Below are positions 1 to 5,645 of a DNA stretch of 8,347 nucleotides, piece after piece. This DNA is from DIGJ01 sp036658435. Lineage in GTDB: Bacteria > Bacillota > Clostridia > Lachnospirales > Lachnospiraceae. The stretch covers positions 1-8,347 of the forward strand of contig JAVXEO010000080.1 in assembly GCA_036658435.1 (NCBI GenBank), in the 5' to 3' direction. The stretch's first letter is position 1. Every line of letters begins with the position of its first letter. The translations under genes and the position numbers were made by a program. The notes under the pieces were generated by a model, which searched no databases, was not told the origin of the DNA, and worked only from the letters and a program-made list of their open reading frames with translations.

Positions 1-142
1 TACACCTAACAGTGCTTGTTATCTAAATGGGCATTACGACCTGACGTATTTTTGACCTATTTTTTACTCTTGATAAGTTTCCACTTACTAAACTTTTCTT
101 GTTTTCTAGCAATCTACTTATTTTCATTGTATAGCGTATATG
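1..142. other. left flank without a supportable gene
   Basis: I see no convincing gene here. On the plus strand a 17-codon open stretch runs in from the left edge and stops at 52-54; it could be the tail of a gene outside the window, but it is too short to judge. On the minus strand an ATG at 125-127 opens 34 codons to a TAG at 23-25, with no Shine-Dalgarno site. The stretch is AT-rich. It contains a short imperfect inverted repeat around 73-87 (ATAAGT, TTCC, ACTTA) of unknown meaning. Confidence 0.4.
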
Positions 143-172
143 AAGAAAAGCCCAGTAAATAAGGCTTTTCTT
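143..172 (-). terminator. hairpin terminator after the m5U methyltransferase
   Basis: A perfect 10-bp stem (AAGAAAAGCC at 143-152 and GGCTTTTCTT at 163-172) encloses a 10-nt loop, 9 bases beyond the methyltransferase stop codon. The U-rich segment (TTTTCTT) is part of the right arm in either reading direction, so it could act for either strand. There is little U tract beyond the stem, so efficiency is uncertain. Confidence 0.5.
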
Positions 173-181
173 TAGGTTTAA

Positions 182-1570
182 TTATTTTACTTTTGACATC
201 AATACAACCGTCTCCACATGCCCTGTAAATGGGAACATGTCCACCGGATAGGCTCCCTTTGCTACATACCCTTTCTTTGTCAAATACTGCAAATCTCTGG
301 CCTGTGTTTCTGGATTGCAGGAAATATATACAATCTTTTTAGGTGCCAGTTTCACAAGAGATTCCAAAAATGGCTCATCACTTCCGCTTCTTGGAGGGTC
401 CATAAACACAATGTCTATTTTTTCTCCCTCTTGAGCCATTTGCGTTATAAACCGACCTGCATCTGACTGGTAAAAAGAAATATTATCAATCTCATTTCTT
501 TTGGCATTAATGACTGCATCCTTTACTGCATCTCTATTAAGCTCTATTCCAATTACTTCCTTTGCTCTTTTACTGGCAATCATACCAATTGTCCCAATTC
601 CGCAGTAAGCATCAATAATGCGTTCTTTTCCTGTAAGCTTTGCCAACTCTATGGCCTTACTATATAGAACTTCCGTTTGCACGGAATTTATCTGATAAAA
701 AGATTTTGGAGAAATACGGAATACGCAATCACATAACGTATCTTCAATATATCCCTTCCCATAAATAGTTGTTTCCTTATCGCCAAGCACCATACTTGTA
801 TTTTTATTATTTACATTCACCACCACTGTAGTTATTTCCGGATGTGCTTCTCTTAACGCCTTTACAAAGTTATTCTTGGATGGAAGAATGGGAGAACCGA
901 GAACCAGAACCACCATAATTTCCCCACTCTTATGTCCTACCCGCACCATGACATGACGAAGCAGACCATAACCGCTGTCCTCATCATATGTCTTAATTTT
1001 AAACGATTTTAGGAGGTTCCGAATGGTATAAATAATGTCATCTGCCTTTTTATTCTCAATTTGACAAGAATCAATGGGAACAATACGGTGTGTCCCTTCT
1101 TCATAAACTCCGGATATAATCGTTCCATTTCGTAAACGTCCAAATGCTGCATTTACTTTATTTCTATAATGATAAGGATGATCCATTTTAATAATTGGCA
1201 TAACATTACAATATTCCTTTAAAAAATCCTCTACCTTTTTCTGTTTCTTTTCTAATTGTTTTTCATAGGAAAGTCCCTGAAAATGGCAACCTCCACATTT
1301 TTTTGCAACCGGACAGCTTCCATCCGATGGATTCTTTTTATTTACTTTCCGTTTATTTAATTTGCACATCTCTTTTTCTGTTTTAGAATTACTTAACCTA
1401 TTAACCTCTTTTTCCCTTACATTCTTCTTACTTTTTTCCTCTTTTTCTATTTTCTCTATCCTTTTCTTTTTTTCTGTAATTATATTATTTTCTGTGGTTT
1501 TATTTTTTCCTGTGGTTTTCTTTTTTCCTGTGGTTTTCTTTTTTCCTATGATTTTCTTTTTTTCTTCCAT
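182..1570 (-). CDS. rlmD: RlmD/TrmA-type RNA (uracil-C5)-methyltransferase, lysine-rich N-terminus
   Basis: SAM-dependent enzyme that methylates C5 of uracil in RNA. The family's targets are 23S rRNA (U1939 in RlmD; U747/U1939 in Gram-positive RlmCD) or tRNA U54; the exact target cannot be read here. Counting from the ATG at 1568-1570 (462 aa), the Fe-S binding cysteines are C86, C92, C95 (CX5CGGC) and probably C169. A FYQ motif (Q293) leads into the Rossmann SAM motif DAYCGIGTIG (320-329). DPPRSG is at 392-397, the catalytic cysteine is C418 in YISCNPETQARDL, and the catalytic base is probably E453 in HVET. The usual N-terminal TRAM domain is absent. In its place are about 80 very lysine-rich residues containing tandem KKKTTG-like hexapeptides. 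An in-frame TTG lies at 1577-1579. The GAAGGAG site is 4 nt from the TTG and 13 nt from the ATG, so the start is ambiguous; I prefer ATG. Confidence is high for the family and moderate for the symbol. Confidence 0.9.
   Translation of the reverse strand: MEEKKKIIGKKKTTGKKKTTGKNKTTENNIITEKKKRIEKIEKEEKSKKNVREKEVNRLSNSKTEKEMCKLNKRKVNKKNPSDGSCPVAKKCGGCHFQGLSYEKQLEKKQKKVEDFLKEYCNVMPIIKMDHPYHYRNKVNAAFGRLRNGTIISGVYEEGTHRIVPIDSCQIENKKADDIIYTIRNLLKSFKIKTYDEDSGYGLLRHVMVRVGHKSGEIMVVLVLGSPILPSKNNFVKALREAHPEITTVVVNVNNKNTSMVLGDKETTIYGKGYIEDTLCDCVFRISPKSFYQINSVQTEVLYSKAIELAKLTGKERIIDAYCGIGTIGMIASKRAKEVIGIELNRDAVKDAVINAKRNEIDNISFYQSDAGRFITQMAQEGEKIDIVFMDPPRSGSDEPFLESLVKLAPKKIVYISCNPETQARDLQYLTKKGYVAKGAYPVDMFPFTGHVETVVLMSKVK
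1454..1561 (-). repeat. in-frame 18-bp tandem repeat in the methyltransferase N-terminus
   Basis: Units of 18 bp encode hexapeptides KKKIIG, KKKTTG, KKKTTG, KNKTTE, NNIITE and KKKRIE in order from the start codon. The units at 1508-1525 and 1526-1543 are identical. Those at 1544-1561 and 1490-1507 differ from them at only two positions each, and the next two decay. A unit of 18 bp keeps frame, so copy-number change would alter protein length without breaking the gene. Confidence 0.75.
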
Positions 1571-1653
1571 TTTAATCAATATGCTCCTTCTTTAGCCGAT
1601 TCCTAATTGTATAGATATTTTCCTTACTATCACTTAAAACGGTCTCTGGGAGA

Positions 1654-1662
1654 ATTATACCA
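1654..1662 (-). promoter_or_regulatory. extended -10 sigma-A promoter for the methyltransferase
   Basis: On the minus strand the sequence TGGTATAAT is a perfect -10 hexamer (TATAAT at 1654-1659) with the extended TGn motif (1660-1662). No good -35 hexamer is visible 16-18 bp upstream, which is typical of extended -10 promoters. The predicted transcript starts near 1647 and has a leader of about 70-77 nt before the start codon. Confidence 0.6.
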
Positions 1663-1705
1663 TAACTATAACATTTTGTGGAATATAATATCTTTCATTT
1701 ATTCT

Positions 1706-1713
1706 GCCGATAT
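1706..1713 (+). promoter_or_regulatory. possible sigma-28 (SigD)-like -10 element
   Basis: GCCGATAT matches the -10 element known for the motility sigma factor (TAAA-N15-GCCGATAA; CCGATAT in Bacillus SigD). The -35 side is weak: TAAT at 1686-1689 with a 16-nt gap, or AATA with a 15-nt gap. If used, it would start transcripts near 1720, giving a leader of about 118 nt to the 91-aa ORF. I see no other good promoter for that ORF. Confidence 0.3.
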
Positions 1714-1771
1714 ATACAATATGAAGAAAGAATGATTTTATATCGTTAACTTCTTCATATCCTGATTTATA

Positions 1772-1785
1772 CGCACACTTGTGCG
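1772..1785. promoter_or_regulatory. 14-bp palindrome in the leader of the 91-aa ORF
   Basis: CGCACA-CT-TGTGCG is a perfect dyad in otherwise AT-rich DNA, 53 bp upstream of the ORF start. It could be a protein binding site or a small RNA hairpin (5-bp stem, 4-nt loop). Its function is unknown. Confidence 0.3.
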
Positions 1786-1817
1786 CAGATAAAAAGCTAG
1801 TGTAAACAAGGATAAGG

Positions 1818-1841
1818 ATGCATTACATTCAAGGAGGATGA
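1818..1841 (+). CDS. candidate 7-codon leader ORF (MHYIQGG) overlapping the next start
   Basis: An ATG at 1818-1820 follows AAGGA (1808-1812) with a 5-nt spacer, a plausible ribosome site. It reads seven codons (M-H-Y-I-Q-G-G) to a TGA at 1839-1841. The TGA overlaps the ATG of the downstream 91-aa ORF as ATGA (1838-1841). The strong AAGGAGG at 1831-1837 lies inside the mini-ORF and touches the downstream ATG. The arrangement looks like termination-reinitiation coupling. Such short ORFs also arise by chance, so confidence is modest. Confidence 0.3.
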   Translation: MHYIQGG

Positions 1842-2113
1842 TTGTCGCAAAAACAGTAAATGGATTTACCTTATTGCAGCCAGTTTACAAAATCGAAAAA
1901 GTAGGAAATGCCAATGGTTTACAACATTTTTCTACAAATGCACAGCAACAGGATTCTAGTTTTGGCACTTTATTAAAAAAAGCTATAACTTCACCAAAAG
2001 AAGAGTATACCGTAGAGCGTTTAGGGGACTGTAATGACTCCTATCCCATTTACAATCAAAAAGCAACGGAAATCTATTTTCTTATGCGAAAGAAGGCAGA
2101 CTACCGATGCTAA
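1838..2113 (+). CDS. unrecognised 91-aa protein
   Basis: I do not recognise this protein. It is the only well-supported plus-strand gene: it has an AAGGAGG site upstream and ends 9 bases before a strong terminator. There is no signal peptide or membrane segment. The N-terminal half is rich in N, Q and S (roughly residues 23-42). The middle is a short K/E-rich segment (46-61). The tail contains YNQKATEIYFLMRKKADYR. Cysteines are at residues 64 and 91, the latter being the last residue. The start is odd: AAGGAGG is directly next to the ATG with no spacer, and no in-frame ATG, GTG or TTG lies between the ATG and the upstream in-frame stop at 1790-1792. Translation may therefore depend on the overlapping leader ORF. 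The upstream sigma-28-like -10 and GGA-rich leader raise a motility link, but the protein itself does not prove one. Confidence 0.6.
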   Translation: MIVAKTVNGFTLLQPVYKIEKVGNANGLQHFSTNAQQQDSSFGTLLKKAITSPKEEYTVERLGDCNDSYPIYNQKATEIYFLMRKKADYRC

Positions 2114-2122
2114 TATTCTTCT

Positions 2123-2165
2123 CCATAGCGTTGTCACTTCAATAATCATAGTGACAACGCTATGG
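2123..2165 (+). terminator. strong intrinsic terminator after the 91-aa ORF
   Basis: A perfect 16-bp stem (2123-2138 with 2150-2165, beginning CCATAGCG and ending CGCTATGG) has an 11-nt loop and is followed by TTTTCTT on the plus strand. It lies 9 bases after the TAA of the 91-aa ORF. The minus side is followed by purines, so it is directional. Confidence 0.88.
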
Positions 2166-2172
2166 TTTTCTT

Positions 2173-2290
2173 ATGTAATAGGAAAGTACTCCTATTACAT
2201 AAAAAACGCTCCGCTGTGGGTGCGCACGCCGCGCTAAGGAATATGCTTTGGCGCGAGAGTCTGCAAAGCAGACTCTTTATCCTAGGAGTA
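2173..2290. repeat. hairpin-rich element with terminal inverted repeats (MITE/REP-like candidate)
   Basis: This is a compact block of dyads that is GC-richer than its flanks. An 11-bp perfect hairpin occupies 2173-2183/2190-2200 (6-nt loop), followed by A6. A 10-bp stem with two G-U pairs occupies 2230-2239/2246-2255 (6-nt loop). It is immediately followed by a perfect 9-bp stem at 2256-2264/2268-2276 with a 3-nt loop. TACTCCTA at 2187-2194 is the exact inverse of TAGGAGTA at 2283-2290, bounding about 104 bp. The right end touches the stop codon of the FUSC-like gene (2291-2293). No ORF of its own is visible. On the minus strand it ends in T6 (2201-2206) and could also end the TetR operon transcript. 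Being a mobile repeat is inferred from architecture only; copy number is not visible here. Confidence 0.5.
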
Positions 2291-2815
2291 TTATTCCTCT
2301 GTGGTAAAGCGATCTAAAATCGTAAAATGAGCCCAGTTGATAATAAGCGAGATCGTAACTCCAACACCGGTATCTAAAATGCGGTTTAGGGCATATCCAA
2401 TATAGCGATCCTCCGGTGTATTCAGCATTACTATGTAAAACACCACAGCTCCTGCTTGGATGGCTCCTGAAAATTTTAAAAGTTGGCTGATATATATCAA
2501 TATGACAATTCCCAAAAATAGCAAAATAAGCAAAGAAATTTTTGGAAATGGCAGTCTGCTTAACAATGCAAATAAACCCATTCCAATTAATCCACCAATC
2601 ACGGTTCCCATTAAACGGTTACCTCCTGTTTTTAAAGAAGACGGGAGGCTGTTATCCATTCCAAATACTGCTCCAATACAGGCAAAGGTTGGATTTCTTC
2701 CAATTATTAAATAAATAATAGCACATAAGGTGGCTGAAATGGCCGTCTTAATATTTCGCAATCCAACTTTTGGAAACTTACTTTTTTTATTTTCCTTGAG
2801 ATTTTTCATGACCAT
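2291..2815 (-). CDS. short FUSC / aromatic-acid-exporter-like membrane protein
   Basis: A 174-aa integral membrane protein of the FUSC / aromatic acid exporter (ArAE, DUF939-type) superfamily, which includes subunits exporting aromatic acids and related compounds. The substrate is unknown here. After a short basic N-terminus come about six hydrophobic segments (roughly 22-40, 43-56, 66-86, 92-113, 117-131 and 145-162). The family hallmark GNRLMGTVIGGLIG is at 65-78, and a second conserved stretch, NRILDTGVGVTISLIINW, is at 144-161. It corresponds to the N-terminal membrane half of longer (~320 aa) relatives and lacks their soluble C-terminal part; short stand-alone forms occur in Clostridia. 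The ATG at 2813-2815 overlaps the 3' end of the upstream 7-TM gene by 10 bp and has AAAGG about 8 nt upstream. An in-frame ATG at 2807-2809 would give a 4-bp ATGA overlap. It is the last gene of the TetR operon. Confidence 0.8.
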   Translation of the reverse strand: MVMKNLKENKKSKFPKVGLRNIKTAISATLCAIIYLIIGRNPTFACIGAVFGMDNSLPSSLKTGGNRLMGTVIGGLIGMGLFALLSRLPFPKISLLILLFLGIVILIYISQLLKFSGAIQAGAVVFYIVMLNTPEDRYIGYALNRILDTGVGVTISLIINWAHFTILDRFTTEE

Positions 2816-3471
2816 ACTTTTTTCCTTTCAAAATATCCAATTAATATAGTCCATACATAGGCACAAGTTTTTGGTATCATCAATATTCCAATTGTAGGAA
2901 TTACATCCGCCCAGAGAACAACCGGAATATAAAATCCAAAACTTAGCACAATGGTAAGCCACATGTATTTATAAGCATGATCTTTCTTTTTTCTTGCTTC
3001 CGTAAAAAATAAAATAATAACTAAAATTCCCATAAGTGCAAAAGGAATGTTTCTATATATAGCCCAGGAAAGCGGTGCATTTTCACTTGTCCACATATTC
3101 TGTGGGCAGAGGCAAAGTATAATTCTCAAAATGGCCATAACGTATATTCCAATGGTCAGATAGGATTTCCCCTGTATTTTATAGCGGCAGCGCCAAACAT
3201 AATAAAGTAAAATATAAAAAATTGTCATGGTCAAGGAAGTAATCAATTTTCCAATTCCAAGTGCCGCCGTAAAATTATCAAGCCCGGTTGTGCACAAGGC
3301 AAATGCTCTTGGAACCAGGTGGAAGGAATCTCCCGCCCCCAAAGTGACCGCCATAATCCCAAAAAGTAAAGTTTCTTTATCCCCCTTACTTTTTTTAATC
3401 ATCAAAATACCAATTGTAATTACGGTAAAAAGATAAACAACATCAAATAAAGTCTCCATAATTGCCTGCAT
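2806..3471 (-). CDS. unrecognised 7-TM integral membrane protein in the TetR operon
   Basis: I cannot name this 221-aa protein. It has about seven hydrophobic segments (roughly 8-25, 34-47, 70-93, 103-122, 138-157, 168-188 and 192-214). Charged inter-helix loops include KKSKGDKE (26-33), RCRYKIQGKS (94-103) and EARKKKDHAYK (158-168), and the C-terminus is basic (ERKKVWS). A polar signature, GAGDSFHLVPR (45-55), sits after the second segment, followed by CTTGLDNF (60-67). The D, H and R there may be functional, for example in ligand or metal binding, but that is a guess. The ATG at 3469-3471 has AAAGGAG with a 9-nt spacer. It lies 58 bp after tetR and overlaps the FUSC-like gene by 10 bp, implying joint translation. 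The context suggests a partner or accessory of that exporter under TetR control. Confidence 0.75.
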   Translation of the reverse strand: MQAIMETLFDVVYLFTVITIGILMIKKSKGDKETLLFGIMAVTLGAGDSFHLVPRAFALCTTGLDNFTAALGIGKLITSLTMTIFYILLYYVWRCRYKIQGKSYLTIGIYVMAILRIILCLCPQNMWTSENAPLSWAIYRNIPFALMGILVIILFFTEARKKKDHAYKYMWLTIVLSFGFYIPVVLWADVIPTIGILMIPKTCAYVWTILIGYFERKKVWS

Positions 3472-3529
3472 AATAAAATTCTCCTTTTCAAATTTAATAA
3501 ATTGATTTTAATTTTTTCATTTTACCCAT

Positions 3530-4093
3530 TTATTCCTGATTCTCATAAAGCAGCTTTTCTAAAATAACCAATAGCATCTCATAATTTTTCTTTTGATTGG
3601 TCAGCATGGAGCTAATTATGAAATCAATTAAATTATTCTGGGTAAAGGTTGTTGTCCAAACATTAGGTTTCACCTTTTCATCTGAATTAAGTTTTTTCAG
3701 TAATTCATCTTTCTGGTGCTTAAAGTAATGCTCCATTGCACTTTTTCCATGGGAACGACCATTTTTCTCAATTATGGTGCCATGTGATTTAAAAAAGTCT
3801 CCATAGTTTTCCTGGGAAGCAAGAATGCTTTCATACATGTTGGCAATTGTTTGAATAAATCCGCTATCTGATGTCATTTCAAACTGCTGCGAATGAAATA
3901 GATCTCTCCAGTTAGCTTCTACAATAGCAAGTTCCAGTTCTTCTTTTGTTGGAAAATAATTGTAAATGGACCCAACAGAAACTCCACATTCTTTTGCTAT
4001 GGAGCGCATATTCAAACTTCCCATTTTGTTCTTCTTCAACAAAGAAATGGACACGTCCAATATTTTTTTTCGTGATATATCGGTTTTATTCAT
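3530..4093 (-). CDS. TetR-family transcriptional regulator
   Basis: A 187-aa TetR/AcrR-type repressor. The N-terminal helix-turn-helix domain is clear: SRKKILDVSISLLKKNKMGS, then LNMRSIAKECGVSVGSIYNYF, where the recognition helix is VSVGSIYNYF (about residues 40-49), followed by PTKEELELAIV. The C-terminal ligand-binding and dimerisation part has no recognisable subfamily signature, so the inducer is unknown. It is the first gene of an operon with two membrane proteins. A perfect palindrome overlaps its own promoter, so autoregulation with induction of the membrane genes is the simplest model. The start is taken as the ATG at 4091-4093 (GGAAAGG with a 12-nt spacer). An in-frame TTG at 4112-4114 would add seven residues but has only a weak ribosome site and lies about 18 nt from the predicted transcript start. 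Confidence 0.9.
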   Translation of the reverse strand: MNKTDISRKKILDVSISLLKKNKMGSLNMRSIAKECGVSVGSIYNYFPTKEELELAIVEANWRDLFHSQQFEMTSDSGFIQTIANMYESILASQENYGDFFKSHGTIIEKNGRSHGKSAMEHYFKHQKDELLKKLNSDEKVKPNVWTTTFTQNNLIDFIISSMLTNQKKNYEMLLVILEKLLYENQE

Positions 4094-4126
4094 AGTATAA
4101 TCATGCCTTTCCAAAGTCTTTCAATT

Positions 4127-4139
4127 TGAACATTGTTCA
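4127..4139. promoter_or_regulatory. candidate TetR operator (13-bp perfect palindrome)
   Basis: TGAACA-T-TGTTCA is a perfect inverted repeat. On the minus strand its first base is the last base of the tetR -10 box, and the repeat covers the predicted transcription start. Palindromes of the form TGAAC-N3-GTTCA are common operators of TetR-family repressors. Its position in front of a tetR gene makes an autoregulatory operator likely. Confidence 0.75.
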
Positions 4140-4167
4140 TTTTAGCAAATTATACTTTCTTTGTCAA
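4139..4167 (-). promoter_or_regulatory. sigma-A promoter of the tetR operon
   Basis: On the minus strand a perfect -35 TTGACA (4162-4167) is separated by 17 bp from the -10 TAAAAT (4139-4144), predicting a start near 4132. A perfect TATAAT at 4149-4154 sits inside the spacer. It has only CAGATA at the right distance upstream, so it is a weaker alternative. Confidence 0.8.
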
Positions 4168-4172
4168 GGATT

Positions 4173-4288
4173 ATCTGCTTTTCAAGAGGCATCTGCCTTT
4201 TAAGGATTATCTTTTTTAAGACTTATCTGCTTTTTAAAAGTCATCTGCTTTTAAGAATTATCTGCTTTTTAAAAGTCATCTGCTTTTC
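4173..4288. repeat. degenerate ~18-bp tandem repeats upstream of the tetR promoter
   Basis: Seven units each begin ATCTGCTTTT or a variant. Their starts are at 4173, 4191, 4209, 4225, 4243, 4260 and 4278, giving periods of 18, 18, 16, 18, 17 and 18 bp; the last unit is partial. Units at 4225-4242 and 4260-4277 are identical (ATCTGCTTTTTAAAAGTC). On the minus strand the core reads AAAAGCAGAT, and the last copy ends 5 bp before the TTGACA -35 box. No ORF spans the array. Confidence 0.7.
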
Positions 4289-4311
4289 GTAATCATTTTA
4301 TTATCATGAAT

Positions 4312-4359
4312 AAAGGCAGCCATACAAAGAATTTTATATTTCTTTGTATGGCTGCCTTT
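4312..4359 (-). terminator. long perfect hairpin after preA
   Basis: A 19-bp perfect stem (4312-4330 with 4341-4359, containing GGCAGCCATACAAAG) has a 10-nt A/T loop, 31 bases beyond the preA stop codon. On the minus strand the stem ends in CCTTT followed by ATTCATG, so the U tract is short. It is most likely the preTA terminator. It also separates preTA from the tetR promoter region. Confidence 0.65.
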
Positions 4360-4390
4360 GCGTTAATATATATTAAATGATGATTTAATA

Positions 4391-5644
4391 TTACTCGTAA
4401 TCTTTTTTTAATTTGATATCTATTTTTTCTCTTCCATCTTTCCATTTAATTTCACCCGGAGTGATACAGCCTTGGACCGGACAAACATTTAAACACAAAT
4501 GGCAGCCTACACAGTTTTCATTTAATTCCGGTCTTCTTGTCTTTTCATTCCAGTCAATGGCTTGGTGTGCTGCATCATAACAGGATACATAGCATCTTCC
4601 ACAACCTAAGCATTTTGTATTATCAAATTTCGGAAGAATTTTAAAATCACGATTTAAGTTTTCTGCCGGAATGATATTGGGAAGTGCCAAACCAATGAAA
4701 TCCTCTAGTTTTTCATATCCATGTTCTTCCATAAAATGACTGACACCGCTAATCATATCCTCTACAATTCGGTAACCATACTGCATAATGGAGGTTGTCA
4801 CCTGAAGGTTACGACAGCCAAGCAATAAAAATTCAACGCAGTCTCTCCATGTTTCGATACCGCCAATACCGGATAAATCTCGTTTTCCAATAATTTCATT
4901 TTGCATCATCTGTGTAATAAATCGCAGTGCAATTGGTTTCACCGCAGCTCCGGAATATCCGGAAATAGAAGATTTTCCATTTACAACCGGCATAGCCGTC
5001 ATATTTTCAAAATCTATGTTGGTAATGGATTTTACTGTATTTATTGCAGATATACCTGCTGCTCCACCTTCTAATGCCGCAAGTGCTGGGAGCTCCATAC
5101 TTGTAATATTTGGTGTCATTTTTGCAATAAATGGAATTTTAGTTACACCGGCTACCGCTTGTGTATAGCGTTTTACCAGGTCAACATTGGTTCCAACATC
5201 GGATCCCATTGCATGAGAGGTCATCTGTGGACAGGAAAAATTACCTTCTATTAAATCAACACCCGCTTGATCACACATTTTTGCAAGCTGTTTCCATTCC
5301 TCTTCATTGGATCCCATAATAGATGCGACCATCACCTTTTCCGGGTAATCTCTTTTTAATCGCATCATATTATTAAAATTCACTTCCGTTGCTTTGTCCG
5401 AAATCTGTTCCATGTTTTTAAATCCAAGCCATGGAAGCCCTTCTTTGTTTGTTTGATCAAATCTTGGAGAGCATTCATCCGCTACAAAAATACCAACGGT
5501 TTTATAAAATACGCCGCCCCAGCCTGCTTCAAAACTTTTTGCTACCATTTCATAATTGCTTCCTACCGGTGAGGAGGAAAGAAAGAATGGATTTTCACAT
5601 TTAACTCCTAAATAATTAATTGATAAATCTTTTTTCACTGCCAT
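4391..5644 (-). CDS. preA: NAD-dependent dihydropyrimidine dehydrogenase, catalytic subunit PreA
   Basis: Cytoplasmic FMN and Fe-S subunit that reduces uracil or thymine to 5,6-dihydrouracil or dihydrothymine, using electrons passed from PreT. The 417-aa length fits the family (E. coli PreA 411 aa), and many stretches match: NPFFLSSSPVGSNYEM, WGGVFYKT, SPRFD, GFKNMEQI, INTVKSITNID, NGKSSISGYSG and GIGGIETW. These form a dihydroorotate-dehydrogenase-like FMN barrel. NFSCPQMTSHAMGSD (135-149) contains the active-site cysteine C138. The C-terminus has two 4Fe-4S motifs: C345, C348, C351, C355 and C378, C381, C384, C388. The ATG at 5642-5644 has AAAGGAG with a 9-nt spacer. It lies one base after the preT stop (TAG-A-ATG), with its ribosome site inside the end of preT. 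An upstream in-frame TTG at 5666-5668 is unlikely. The family's bacterial members also reduce 5-fluorouracil. Confidence 0.95.
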   Translation of the reverse strand: MAVKKDLSINYLGVKCENPFFLSSSPVGSNYEMVAKSFEAGWGGVFYKTVGIFVADECSPRFDQTNKEGLPWLGFKNMEQISDKATEVNFNNMMRLKRDYPEKVMVASIMGSNEEEWKQLAKMCDQAGVDLIEGNFSCPQMTSHAMGSDVGTNVDLVKRYTQAVAGVTKIPFIAKMTPNITSMELPALAALEGGAAGISAINTVKSITNIDFENMTAMPVVNGKSSISGYSGAAVKPIALRFITQMMQNEIIGKRDLSGIGGIETWRDCVEFLLLGCRNLQVTTSIMQYGYRIVEDMISGVSHFMEEHGYEKLEDFIGLALPNIIPAENLNRDFKILPKFDNTKCLGCGRCYVSCYDAAHQAIDWNEKTRRPELNENCVGCHLCLNVCPVQGCITPGEIKWKDGREKIDIKLKKDYE

Positions 5645-5645
5645 T

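Noticed and set aside
75..95. AAGTTT/AAACTT inverted repeat as an attachment site or operator
   Set aside because: A 6-bp A/T-rich dyad with a 9-bp spacer is expected by chance, and nothing nearby suggests integration.
23..127. 34-codon minus-strand ORF left of the methyltransferase terminator
   Set aside because: It has no Shine-Dalgarno site and no recognisable protein signature; chance ORFs of this length are common in such sequence.
1362..1595. Plus-strand 77-aa ORF rich in F, L and V that looks like a membrane protein
   Set aside because: It is the antisense of the lysine-rich methyltransferase N-terminus; antisense lysine codons read as phenylalanine and leucine. It has no ribosome site.
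2034..2237. Plus-strand 67-aa ORF
   Set aside because: It overlaps the 91-aa gene in another frame and runs through the strong terminator at 2123-2165.
2291..2815. FUSC-like gene as a truncated pseudogene
   Set aside because: It ends cleanly after the conserved membrane half and has a proper start. Short stand-alone forms are known, so truncation is not required.
4149..4167. TTGACA with TATAAT only 7 bp apart as the tetR promoter
   Set aside because: The spacing is impossible for sigma-A. The same TTGACA has a TAAAAT at exactly 17 bp, which was taken instead.
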